From Lachnospiraceae bacterium (lineage in GTDB: Bacteria > Bacillota > Clostridia > Lachnospirales > Lachnospiraceae): a stretch of DNA of 33,837 bases. Every line of letters starts with the position of its first letter. Within the stretch, counting starts at the first letter, position 1. Shown here in pieces: positions 26,748-32,803 of the stretch. Where the stretch lies: positions 12,480 through 46,316 of the forward strand of contig JAAUZK010000029.1 of the NCBI GenBank assembly GCA_014804655.1, read 5' to 3'. A program made the position numbers and the translations under genes. The notes under the pieces were generated by a model. That model was given only the letters and a program-made list of their open reading frames with translations, ran no database searches and had not been told where the DNA came from.

Positions 26748-26849
26748 CTCTCCTGCCGGTCATTGGTATATCACGGAAAGAAAAGGCATGAGAAAAAAAA
26801 CCTGTAAACAGAGAAAAAGAGAAAAGAGAAGAAAGAGAGGAAAAGAAGA

Positions 26850-27200
26850 ATGCAGGTGAAAATTGTAGGCGTAAAAAGAACGGAGTACAAAGGGAAAGAC
26901 GGTCAGAACAAGGTGGGCTTTAACTACTGTGGTTTGAAGGATTTTACACGGTATGAGCAGGAGAATGCCGACTGTGAAGGTCAGGACGTAATCAAGGAAT
27001 TTTCAAGCATTGATTTCAGTATCCATCCCGGTGATACAGTTGAGTTTGTATATGAACCCGGTTTCCAGGACAGGGCAACCCTTGTGGATGTCAAGGTTCT
27101 TGCGATCGCGGACAAGCCGCCGTTTAAGAATGATGCTGCTCCAGCAGCTGCCGGACAGAAAGCAGCGGACAACAAGCCGGAAGAACAGAAAGCAAAATAG
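26850..27200 (+). CDS. Putative single-stranded DNA-binding protein of the phage-like element
   Basis: The 116-residue protein has a predicted all-beta domain of about 85 residues with alternating polar/hydrophobic strands (MQVKIVGVKRTEYK, VGFNYCGLKDFTRYEQ, DTVEFVYEPGFQDRATLVDVKVL). A disordered Ala/Lys/Glu tail follows (AAPAAAGQKAADNKPEEQKA). An OB-like barrel with a charged tail is the pattern of ssDNA-binding proteins, and filamentous phages encode one (gene V analogue) at this place upstream of the coat genes. No family signature confirms it, so the call rests on shape and position. It opens the plus-strand coat gene cluster; the next gene starts 13 bases after its stop. Confidence 0.5.
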   Translation: MQVKIVGVKRTEYKGKDGQNKVGFNYCGLKDFTRYEQENADCEGQDVIKEFSSIDFSIHPGDTVEFVYEPGFQDRATLVDVKVLAIADKPPFKNDAAPAAAGQKAADNKPEEQKAK

Positions 27201-27213
27201 GGGGGTCTGATGC

Positions 27214-27330
27214 ATGGTAACGAAAATATTATGGATCGTATGCGCTGTGATCTGGGCGCTTGTTATCCTCGGCTTCGTCAGCCTGGTTGCATTCAACCGC
27301 TGGCGTAACCGGAAACGGAGGGATGACTGA
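27214..27330 (+). CDS. 38-residue single-helix membrane protein
   Basis: Starts at 27214 behind a GGGGGG ribosome site. One hydrophobic helix (ILWIVCAVIWALVILGFVSL) precedes a strongly basic end (RWRNRKRRDD). Size and charge resemble minor tip proteins pVII/pIX of filamentous phages. That is an analogy, not detected homology. Its stop is four bases before the next start. Confidence 0.65.
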   Translation: MVTKILWIVCAVIWALVILGFVSLVAFNRWRNRKRRDD

Positions 27331-27334
27331 CGGT

Positions 27335-27676
27335 ATGAAAAACTTTATTATGACACTTACCGTCATGGTGTTTGTTTTCATCCTGTTTCGTAAGAAGCTC
27401 CTTCCGCTGTTCAGGAAAAAGAAACATGCGGCAGTGTCCCCGGAAACCCTCCCCGGACCCTGCCGGAAAGGCGGGACATATTTTGAAGTGCTTTCTTTTG
27501 ACACGGTTTCCTATGCTGAGCTTTCTTATCTGAATGACAGCATGGAAACCCAGATCAATAAGAAACTTGAATATATCTGCCGTGCGGGTGTGGTGGAGTC
27601 TGTTGAATGTCTTGTTGTCGGCAGCCTGCTTATTATCCTGGTCTGCTGGCGCATGGAGGGAACTTTAAATGAGTGA
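27335..27676 (+). CDS. Small membrane protein of the coat cluster
   Basis: About 113 residues from the ATG at 27335; an in-frame ATG at 27323 lies directly on the GGAGGG site and seems too close. The N-terminus is a transmembrane helix (FIMTLTVMVFVFILF) followed by a basic patch (RKKLLPLFRKKKH). The middle is polar, and a second hydrophobic stretch near the end (VVGSLLIILVCW) is interrupted by few charges. I do not recognise it. It overlaps the next gene by eight bases and is part of the same transcript, so a virion or assembly role is likely. Confidence 0.6.
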   Translation: MKNFIMTLTVMVFVFILFRKKLLPLFRKKKHAAVSPETLPGPCRKGGTYFEVLSFDTVSYAELSYLNDSMETQINKKLEYICRAGVVESVECLVVGSLLIILVCWRMEGTLNE

Positions 27677-28307
27677 GGATGTATTTAATTATGATAATTC
27701 TGAACCCGTGGATGCATCCTGGAATGCTCCGGATGATGGGTTCGTGGGGACGGTTTCCGGTAATGCCTCCCCTGCTCCGGAAAGCGGCACAGGTGACGGC
27801 GTACAGCTTGGTGATCTTCTGGATGCGCTGGACTCTTCCAGAAGCTACGGGACAATGGGTGATTACTATAACCAGCAGATCGGCTGCTATGTCTTTCCGA
27901 ACTATGACGTATATGCATATTTTATTGACGTGGATACGGACGGTGCGGACTGGTGCGAAGCTTCTGACGGGCATTATATACCTGTCCTCTATCTTGATGC
28001 ATATGAGTCATATATTGCATCGGATGATGCTGCAGAAACCGGAGAAGTTATACCGACCGAGAGCGAACTGCAGAATCAGGAAACGCTCGAAAGTATCCGC
28101 GGGCTTTTGTCCGTGATCAAAGAAAACAATGCCGCTTATTATGAGCAGGAGTTATTGTACAGCCAGGAAACCCTGACCGCCGTGCAGGAGACTTCAGCCC
28201 GTACGGAAAGTGTTTTCTATGCCACTGTAACTATTGCTGTCCTGTGCGGTATTGTGGTCGGTTCTTTCTTTGCACATGTATTCTGGAACCGTATGCGTAT
28301 CGGATAA
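27669..28307 (+). CDS. Acidic C-terminally anchored protein, possible minor virion protein
   Basis: The 212-residue protein lacks a signal peptide. Residues 1-60 are acidic, Gly/Ser/Pro-rich and probably disordered. Residues 60-120 form a Tyr/Asp-rich domain (YNQQIGCYVFPNYDVYAYFIDVDTDG). A predicted coiled-coil at about 125-180 leads to a C-terminal transmembrane helix (VTIAVLCGIVVGSFFAHVF) with a basic end (WNRMRIG). This tail-anchor layout is that of pIII or pVI-type proteins released from the membrane at the end of assembly, but no family is recognised. GGAGGG precedes the ATG. Neighbours on both sides are tiny membrane proteins. Confidence 0.6.
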   Translation: MSEDVFNYDNSEPVDASWNAPDDGFVGTVSGNASPAPESGTGDGVQLGDLLDALDSSRSYGTMGDYYNQQIGCYVFPNYDVYAYFIDVDTDGADWCEASDGHYIPVLYLDAYESYIASDDAAETGEVIPTESELQNQETLESIRGLLSVIKENNAAYYEQELLYSQETLTAVQETSARTESVFYATVTIAVLCGIVVGSFFAHVFWNRMRIG

Positions 28308-28316
28308 GGGGGATCT

Positions 28317-28484
28317 ATGGACGTATCACATTTTATAATCGAGTCTGCCGATCTTGAAATGCTGGTCGGTTTTTTCAGGGATATTGTGACGGTCGGCATC
28401 CTGCCGGGATTTATGATCACAACTGTCCTGCATTTGCTTGGCTATGGTGTATTCAAGGCTCTGAGTTTTTTGAATATAAGATGA
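28317..28484 (+). CDS. 55-residue hydrophobic protein
   Basis: Begins at 28317 after AGGGGG. The sequence has an acidic N-terminal third (ESADLEMLVGFFRDI) and a long hydrophobic stretch (ILPGFMITTVLHLLGYGVF) ending in a short basic tail (LNIR). I do not recognise it. Size and charge order are those of filamentous phage coat proteins, so it is a second coat candidate besides the gene at 28519. Confidence 0.6.
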   Translation: MDVSHFIIESADLEMLVGFFRDIVTVGILPGFMITTVLHLLGYGVFKALSFLNIR

Positions 28485-28518
28485 CAGCGCCGGACGCGGT
28501 GCGGAAAGGAGAAGGCTT

Positions 28519-28683
28519 ATGTTGACTGAAGCTATGAAAACTGCATTCAGTAATGCGGTTGATAACATCAAGGACGACGTAACGGGCATGATTGTCGTTG
28601 CGCTTCCTGCAGGGCTTGCGATCATGGGCATCAGACTTGCTGTACGTCTTGGTGTCGGTTTCTTCAGAACGATCGCATCATAA
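28519..28683 (+). CDS. Candidate major coat protein (pVIII-like)
   Basis: The 54-residue protein follows AAAGGAG. An amphipathic, acidic N-terminal helix (MLTEAMKTAFSNAVDNIKDD) is followed by a hydrophobic helix (GMIVVALPAGLAIMGIRLAV) and a basic amphipathic end (RLGVGFFRTIAS). This is the acidic-hydrophobic-basic pattern of filamentous phage major coat proteins, in which the basic end faces the DNA. It has no signal peptide. Two hairpins, one a clear terminator, follow the stop codon at once, as expected for a highly expressed coat gene. No family match can be proven by eye. Confidence 0.6.
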   Translation: MLTEAMKTAFSNAVDNIKDDVTGMIVVALPAGLAIMGIRLAVRLGVGFFRTIAS

Positions 28684-28689
28684 ACTGCC

Positions 28690-28723
28690 CCGGCTTTTAT
28701 GGCCGGCTGCATTTAGTTTTTTT
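28690..28723 (+). terminator. Terminator-like hairpin after the coat candidate
   Basis: CCGGC and GCCGG form a 5-bp stem around a 7-nt loop, with seven T about ten bases later. Less regular than the second hairpin that follows. Confidence 0.45.
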
Positions 28724-28754
28724 AGTGGAAAGGCTTCCGGGTCTTTCCACTTTT
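28724..28754 (+). terminator. Rho-independent terminator
   Basis: AGTGGAAAG and CTTTCCACT form a perfect 9-bp stem, ending in TTTT. It lies 41 nt past the coat candidate and 16 nt before the next gene, so expression of Zot would be lower than that of coat. Confidence 0.8.
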
Positions 28755-28769
28755 GGAAAGGATGTCACA

Positions 28770-28871
28770 ATGGGGTTTCTTGATAACTTGTATTTTCTGA
28801 TCCGGACGAAACTGTCCATATTGCTCTTGAAATTTATAAGCTGGGTTGAGGACAGCACGGGGATCAGATAG
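28770..28871 (+). CDS. 33-residue amphipathic membrane protein
   Basis: ATG at 28770, with GGAAAGGATG as ribosome site. The sequence (GFLDNLYFLIRTKLSILLLK, then FISWVEDSTGIR) is a short hydrophobic helix broken by Arg/Lys. Such tiny proteins between coat and Zot genes are common in filamentous phages, where pVII, pIX or pVI reside. Function is not recognised. Confidence 0.5.
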   Translation: MGFLDNLYFLIRTKLSILLLKFISWVEDSTGIR

Positions 28872-28898
28872 GAAAGGGAGAGGTTGACGGGTGATGTC

Positions 28899-29132
28899 AT
28901 GGGAAAATGGAATGATACGAAGGAGGCTTATTTTTGTATGGAAAAGGATGAAAAGGTGATACCGGAAAAGGACCGTCCCGGGTTTGTGCAGTCACTTGGC
29001 AAGGTGCATGAGTTAAGGGATCTTCTTGAACAGTTTGGGCTTGATGATTATGTTCTTGCATTAAACAGGGTATTTGAATGGATTGACGATATTGTGATTC
29101 TTCTGAATGGGATCGGAGGGAACCGCCTATGA
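28899..29132 (+). CDS. Small acidic cytosolic protein upstream of Zot
   Basis: A 77-residue product from the ATG at 28899; a TTG at 28884 in frame is the alternative. It begins GKWNDTKEAYFCMEKDEK and the rest is helical and acidic (VHELRDLLEQFGLDDYVLALNRVFEWIDDIVILL). No family is recognised. Its second half resembles the protein at 32604-32789, which has LGLHEHATALETVYAWVDKVL; the shared pattern is a Leu-Gly/Gly-Leu helix, an Asp/His-x-x-(V/T)-A-L-x-x-V-(Y/F)-x-W-(I/V)-D core. Both may be paralogues. The stop overlaps the Zot start by four bases (ATGA), so the two are translationally coupled. Confidence 0.7.
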   Translation: MGKWNDTKEAYFCMEKDEKVIPEKDRPGFVQSLGKVHELRDLLEQFGLDDYVLALNRVFEWIDDIVILLNGIGGNRL

Positions 29133-29872
29133 TACATTTTTTCACGGGGACTCCCGGTTCTGGTAAAAGTCTGCATATGGCCATGATCATAGATAAGCAG
29201 CTCCGCAAGGGTAAAAATGTCATAGCAAACTTTGAGATCAATGAAAAGACCTTTAAGCATTTTAATGAAAAACATCCCGGGAAGCTGGGACAGTTTATTT
29301 ATGTCTCCAACAGGGAACTTCTGACGAATGCATATAAACCGCATTATGAAGGGCGCCGTCGGATTGTTCCGCCGTCTGATGCGTTTTCCTACATTGATGG
29401 ACTTTACGGCTATGCGCAGCAGTTTCATAAACGCAATTCCCGTGGCCAGATCATAGAAGATCAGACTCTTCTTGTGCTGGATGAATGTCAGGATTTGTTT
29501 AACCCAAGATCCTGGAACCGTAAGGATCGTCTTGCATGGTGTTCTTTTTTTCGTGTGCATCGTCACTATGGGTTTGATGTCTACCTGATCAGTCAGGATG
29601 ATACTGTCATCGACAAGCAGATCAGGCACATACTCCAGTATGAGTATCTGCACCGCTGCGTAAATAACTATAAACTGTCCGGCCGGATTCTTGGTTTTAT
29701 GTTCGGTGGGAAACTTTTTGTGTACGTCAAAAAAATGTACGGTGTTAAGTCCAAGGATGCAAGGGTGAAATCCCACTTTTTCAGCGGACAGCGGAAATAT
29801 TATGAATTTTATGACAGCTACAAGACTTTTGGGCAGGAATCCGCCGCAGCCCTTGCGGAGGCGGATAACTGA
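29129..29872 (+). CDS. zot: Zot-like (pI) filamentous phage assembly ATPase
   Basis: The 247-residue protein has a P-loop at the extreme N-terminus (GTPGSGKS, 7-14), as all Zot/pI proteins, a Walker B LLVLDECQDLF with Asp118-Glu119, and a following sensor segment LISQDD at about 152-157. These define the FtsK/HerA-related Zot domain (PF05707) that drives extrusion of filamentous phage through the membrane. Typical pI proteins are 350-400 residues with a C-terminal transmembrane helix and periplasmic domain. Here the chain ends soon after the ATPase domain; a hydrophobic stretch at about 190-202 (RILGFMFGGKLFVYV) is too short and charged to be a confident helix. The extra-membrane part may be supplied by a separate small protein. 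Confidence 0.9.
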   Translation: MIHFFTGTPGSGKSLHMAMIIDKQLRKGKNVIANFEINEKTFKHFNEKHPGKLGQFIYVSNRELLTNAYKPHYEGRRRIVPPSDAFSYIDGLYGYAQQFHKRNSRGQIIEDQTLLVLDECQDLFNPRSWNRKDRLAWCSFFRVHRHYGFDVYLISQDDTVIDKQIRHILQYEYLHRCVNNYKLSGRILGFMFGGKLFVYVKKMYGVKSKDARVKSHFFSGQRKYYEFYDSYKTFGQESAAALAEADN

Positions 29873-29981
29873 CCAAAAGCCGCAGGAGCGGCATGAAAGG
29901 GAAAATAATATAACGCTAAGGGTGATTTATGCGCGTTTATATACCCTTTACTGTAGGGGCGCACGTGCTAGCCTTGTTCGT

Positions 29982-30003
29982 GGGTGGCACCCTGGTGCCG
30001 CCC
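29982..30003 (+). other. 10-bp GC-rich hairpin upstream of the origin
   Basis: GGGTGGCACC and GGTGCCGCCC are inverted arms with one G-T wobble and almost no spacer. In filamentous phages the packaging signal is a long imperfect hairpin near the origin, so this is a candidate. It could also end zot transcription, but the T-run is missing. Confidence 0.6.
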
Positions 30004-30051
30004 GCGGCTCTTAAAGGTTAGTGCGCGGGTTCATACAGTCAAGGGCGCGCA

Positions 30052-30090
30052 GGAGTTCCCTAAGGCCTAGTATTACCCTTAGGGAACTTC
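30052..30090 (+). other. CRESS-DNA-virus-style replication origin stem-loop
   Basis: AGTTCCCTAAGG (30054-30065) and CCTTAGGGAACT (30077-30088) form a perfect 12-bp stem, extended to 14 by one G-T wobble and one G-C pair. The 11-nt loop is CC plus TAGTATTAC (30068-30076). TAGTATTAC is the circovirus-type nonanucleotide (geminiviruses have TAATATTAC), in which Rep nicks between T7 and A8. The nonamer touches the right arm, as in geminiviruses. It lies on the rep coding strand, 137 nt upstream of the rep start. Confidence 0.9.
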
Positions 30091-30189
30091 TGTAACATGT
30101 AGCAAATTGGTTTAAAGGTGCTTAAATACTGGATTTTAACTTGTAGCATTTTTTGTAGCAACTTCTGTAACAACATAACTTTTGTAGCA
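30091..30189 (+). repeat. Six TGTARCA iterons
   Basis: TGTAACA or TGTAGCA occurs at 30091, 30098, 30142, 30154, 30166 and 30183. The first two are tandem and the middle three are spaced by exactly 12 nt. A longer copy AACTTCTGTAACA appears at 30085 and 30160, the first next to the origin stem. Direct repeats beside the stem-loop are the Rep-binding sites of CRESS viruses and rolling-circle plasmids; the same role is inferred here. They lie between the origin and the rep ribosome site, so they may also allow autoregulation. Confidence 0.8.
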
Positions 30190-30212
30190 TTTTTATTTGG
30201 AGAGTTTGAAAA

Positions 30213-31289
30213 ATGAATGACAGGACGCAGTCCCGCAAATGGTTGCTTACTTTCAATAATCCTGAAAAGTATGGCTTTGACCATGACAATATCAAGGCTG
30301 CTTTGTCAACGATCAAAAACCTGACTTACTGGTGTATGTGTGATGAAATCGGGGAGGAAGGGACTTATCACACACATTTGTTTTTATTCCGGGAAACTTC
30401 AATGCGGTTTTCCATGATCAAGAAGAATTTTCCTACCGCGCATATAGATTACTGCCGTGGATCAACGCAGGACAACAAGGATTATGTGCGGAAGGAAGGG
30501 AAATATAAGAACACTGACAAAGCAGAAACAAACCTGACCAATACCTTTGAAGAGTTTGGGGAATGTCCCATAGAGGAACAGGGTAAGCGGAATGACCTTA
30601 ACCAGCTTTATGACATGATCAAGGACGGATTGAGTAATTTTGAGATACTGGAAAGCAACCCTAACTATATGCTGCAGATCGACAAGATTGAACGTTGCCG
30701 ACAGACAGTACGGGATGAGGAATTTAAAAACATGTTCCGTGAATTGACTGTTGAATACTGGTACGGTGATACCGGACAGGGTAAAACAAGGACGGTTATG
30801 GAAAGGTACGGATACGAAAATGTGTATCGTGTGACCAACTATAAATATCCCTTTGACGGTTACCGTGGACAGGACGTGATCATATTTGAGGAATTCTACA
30901 ACAGTCTTAAGATTCAGGAAATGTTAACTTATCTTGACGGCTACCCTCTCGATCTGCCGTGCCGTTATAACAACAAGGTTGCATGCTATACCAAGGTATA
31001 CATACTCAGCAACGTGGCATTTGATGAACAGTACCGGGATGTATTCAGGGAACATCCGAAGACCTTCGAAGCATTCAGGCGCAGGATTAACTGCATAAAG
31101 AAATTCACGGAAAAGGGGCTGGTAGACTACCGGAACATGGAAGACTACGAACACAGCCGCCTACTGGAAGGGCTGGAAAAAGAAAACCCGTTTACCAGCA
31201 AAGAAAAATATGAGCAGGAAATGCTTGACCTTAAGAGAATGGAGAGAAAGAAAAATGATGACAACGGATCTAACAGTAAAGGAAAGTGA
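30213..31289 (+). CDS. rep: CRESS-type Rep: HUH endonuclease plus superfamily 3 helicase
   Basis: The 358-residue protein is a rolling-circle initiator with the two-domain layout of circovirus/geminivirus Reps. Nuclease: motif I WLLTFNNPE (10-18), motif II HTHLFLF (His53 and His55 as metal ligands), motif III DYVRKEG with nicking Tyr91 and Lys94 (YxxK). Helicase: Walker A GDTGQGKT (185-192), Walker B VIIFEE (222-227), motif C YILSN (263-267), and an Arg-finger-like RRRI (289-292). All key residues are intact. GGAGAG lies eight bases before the ATG. The C-terminus is charged and disordered and overlaps the next gene by 35 bp. Classical inovirus replication proteins lack an SF3 domain, so this Rep is of plasmid/CRESS origin. 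It should nick the nonanucleotide upstream and unwind the element's circular form. Confidence 0.94.
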   Translation: MNDRTQSRKWLLTFNNPEKYGFDHDNIKAALSTIKNLTYWCMCDEIGEEGTYHTHLFLFRETSMRFSMIKKNFPTAHIDYCRGSTQDNKDYVRKEGKYKNTDKAETNLTNTFEEFGECPIEEQGKRNDLNQLYDMIKDGLSNFEILESNPNYMLQIDKIERCRQTVRDEEFKNMFRELTVEYWYGDTGQGKTRTVMERYGYENVYRVTNYKYPFDGYRGQDVIIFEEFYNSLKIQEMLTYLDGYPLDLPCRYNNKVACYTKVYILSNVAFDEQYRDVFREHPKTFEAFRRRINCIKKFTEKGLVDYRNMEDYEHSRLLEGLEKENPFTSKEKYEQEMLDLKRMERKKNDDNGSNSKGK

Positions 31290-32031
31290 GTTAAAAATTG
31301 TATATGGCCCGGATTATCTGGGTGAAGATGTAAACGAACTGTCTCTTGCTTCCGTCAAATATATGTATGCTGATTTAACTGATATCCGGAAATATTACAT
31401 AAGACTTGGTTTCCATCTGAATGAATTCGATATGAACAAGGGTTATCTGGATTTTGGTTATCCAACCTTAGAAGAATTCTGCAATGTTAATCTTGGATTG
31501 GATAAAAGTGCAGTTTCACGCTGCATTAATGTTTACCGTGAATTTAATGCCGGAGATGATAAGGAATTTATAGGAAATATTGTAAATCATGGCTGTGCAA
31601 TGGACTTATCGGATCGGTGGAAGAATTATTCTTATACCCAGCTCTGTGAGATGCTGCCGCTCTCTCCTGAAGATCGCAAGAAGGTGCTTCCCAGTATGTC
31701 ATGCAAGGAAATAAGGGAATTCAAGAAGAAATTGAAGGATAGAAAGAAAAAGTCATCGAACGGAGCAGTTGCGTCAACGCAACCGAAAAGATTTAACTAT
31801 GATGAATGCTTTAAAAAAAGTGGTATTGTGCAGCAGAATTATATTAAATCATGTGATTATGATCAAAAAGAGGGAATGCCGGCAGTATATCTTTATGACT
31901 GTCATGGAAAAAGGATTATCTGCGGATCTTGTGGTGATGTTCTTGAGAGGGTGAATAATTCAAATGAAAATAGAATTGTTATCCGGATGACTGGTTATTG
32001 TTATGACCCTGTTGAGCTTAAGGAGAATTAA
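31255..32031 (+). CDS. DNA-binding-type accessory protein downstream of rep
   Basis: A 258-residue product from the ATG at 31255 (GGAGAG eight bases upstream), overlapping the end of rep by 35 bp. The core FGYPTLEEFCNVNLGLDKSAVSRCINVYREF (residues about 70-100, shown by its ends FGYPTLEEF and SAVSRCINVYREF) looks like a helix-turn-helix, and similar segments recur in hypothetical proteins of lachnospiral mobile elements. A Tyr-rich segment (YSYTQLCEMLPLSPEDRKKV) and a Lys-rich linker follow. The C-terminal domain has a CGSCG motif that may bind metal. Function is not established; a replication or copy-control partner is inferred from the overlap with rep. The 20-bp palindrome at 31766-31785 lies in the linker. 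Confidence 0.72.
   Translation: MMTTDLTVKESELKIVYGPDYLGEDVNELSLASVKYMYADLTDIRKYYIRLGFHLNEFDMNKGYLDFGYPTLEEFCNVNLGLDKSAVSRCINVYREFNAGDDKEFIGNIVNHGCAMDLSDRWKNYSYTQLCEMLPLSPEDRKKVLPSMSCKEIREFKKKLKDRKKKSSNGAVASTQPKRFNYDECFKKSGIVQQNYIKSCDYDQKEGMPAVYLYDCHGKRIICGSCGDVLERVNNSNENRIVIRMTGYCYDPVELKEN
31766..31785. repeat. 20-bp palindromic repeat, copy 2
   Basis: Identical to 26401-26420. Here it lies within the coding sequence, in the Lys/Ser-rich linker (encoding AVASTQP). Confidence 0.8.
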
Positions 32032-32035
32032 ATTT

Positions 32036-32194
32036 ATGAGTAAATGTGAAGACTGTAAACATTGTGATTTAGATCTTCTGGAGAAAAAGAAATGGTATTG
32101 CAATAACCCGGATGTTGCTGCTTCTGCAGTGAGTATATATGATCTTCCGTTTGATGGTGAATGTTGGGAATATTGTTTTGAGAAAGGAAAATGA
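32036..32194 (+). CDS. 52-residue Cys-rich protein
   Basis: Starts at 32036 after AAGGAGAA. CEDCKHC near the N-terminus and WYCNNPD plus CWEYC further on give six Cys in three pairs, typical of a small zinc-binding fold. No family is recognised. It starts four bases after the stop of the upstream gene, so it belongs to the rep transcript. Confidence 0.7.
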   Translation: MSKCEDCKHCDLDLLEKKKWYCNNPDVAASAVSIYDLPFDGECWEYCFEKGK

Positions 32195-32198
32195 GTAT

Positions 32199-32378
32199 AT
32201 GTATAATAGCCATTATATTTTTTTTATTGTTATTTCTATTATTTGTCTTGTTTTGTTAAATTTTATCTTTTGGTATGGTGTAGTGAGTGGGTGTTATTGT
32301 TATTCAACTCCGGTATCTTCTTATTTTTTTGTCGGTTTTATTTTTGTGTATTATAGTCTACGGTTTTCTTGGATTTAA
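32199..32378 (+). CDS. Small hydrophobic membrane protein
   Basis: A 59-residue frame from the ATG at 32199, rich in Phe/Ile/Tyr with two hydrophobic stretches. A competing frame opens at 32191, overlapping the previous stop (ATGA) and coding for only 22 hydrophobic residues. Neither has an ideal ribosome site. I cannot decide between them, and the gene may not be real. Confidence 0.35.
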   Translation: MYNSHYIFFIVISIICLVLLNFIFWYGVVSGCYCYSTPVSSYFFVGFIFVYYSLRFSWI

Positions 32379-32475
32379 TGGAGTAATAGGAGTAAAAGAA
32401 CCAGTATCGAAAAATTGTTGCTGTGAATGCTCTTCTATTCTGGAGAAACAGTAATTATAGAAAAGGGGTGATGAT

Positions 32476-32607
32476 ATGTCAAATGTTGCGGCTATTGCTG
32501 GAATGTTAGCATACCGGGAGATGTGCAAAAAGAAACAGGATATTAAAGTAAAAAAGCCGGTTGAAATACCAAACGCTAAAAAGAAGAAAAGAGGTGATAA
32601 GTCATGA
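32476..32607 (+). CDS. 43-residue basic protein
   Basis: Begins at 32476 after AAGGGGTG. A short Ala/Gly-rich hydrophobic start (NVAAIAGMLAYRE) leads into a Lys-rich tail (KKKKRGDKS). Its stop overlaps the next start by four bases (ATGA). No family is recognised. Confidence 0.6.
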   Translation: MSNVAAIAGMLAYREMCKKKQDIKVKKPVEIPNAKKKKRGDKS

Positions 32608-32789
32608 GCGGTAAAGAAAATAATATTAATGCACCGGAAGAAAACAATATGAGACTTAGTGAAGCACTGAACATGCTGATAGATGTACGCAATGCTTGCA
32701 AAACTCTGGGACTTCATGAACATGCAACCGCTCTTGAGACTGTTTATGCTTGGGTTGATAAAGTGCTTACCGACTCCAACAGTTTATGA
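32604..32789 (+). CDS. 61-residue helical protein, likely paralogue of the pre-Zot protein
   Basis: Coupled to the previous gene through ATGA, with AGAGGTG as ribosome site. After a polar start it forms one or two helices (SEALNMLIDVRNACKTLGL, then ATALETVYAWVDKVL). The second half shares the pattern x-L-G-L-x-x-x-x-x-A-L-x-x-V-(Y/F)-x-W-(V/I)-D with the protein at 28899-29132. No function is known to me. Confidence 0.65.
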   Translation: MSGKENNINAPEENNMRLSEALNMLIDVRNACKTLGLHEHATALETVYAWVDKVLTDSNSL

Positions 32790-32803
32790 AAGTAGGTGTC
32801 GTT

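Larger units (their letters stand above)
26393..26849 (+). other. Structured non-coding region of the phage-like element
   Basis: No credible gene lies in these 457 bp. They hold a 16-bp palindrome inside the 20-mer at 26401-26420, a terminator at 26664-26694, GCAGGG/CCCTGC arms near 26625-26650, and a perfect GNRA-loop hairpin at 26728-26747. Filamentous phages keep packaging signals and second-strand origins in hairpin-rich intergenic regions, so this is a candidate (inference). Confidence 0.5.
29873..30212 (+). other. Intergenic origin region of the phage-like element
   Basis: This 340-bp gap between zot and rep carries no gene. In order it holds a GCCGC-AGGA-GCGGC hairpin (29879-29892), TAAGGGT/TACCCTTTA arms, a long GC hairpin (29982-30003), the nonanucleotide stem-loop (30052-30090) and six iterons (30091-30189). 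This density of structure is expected of a rolling-circle origin plus packaging signal. Confidence 0.85.

Noticed and set aside
26850..27200. Assignment as a proven phage gene V protein
   Set aside because: Only the beta-rich pattern and gene position support it, so it is listed as putative.
29048..29776. 242-codon open frame on the minus strand
   Set aside because: It is antisense to zot, whose P-loop and Walker B motifs make the plus strand the coding one.
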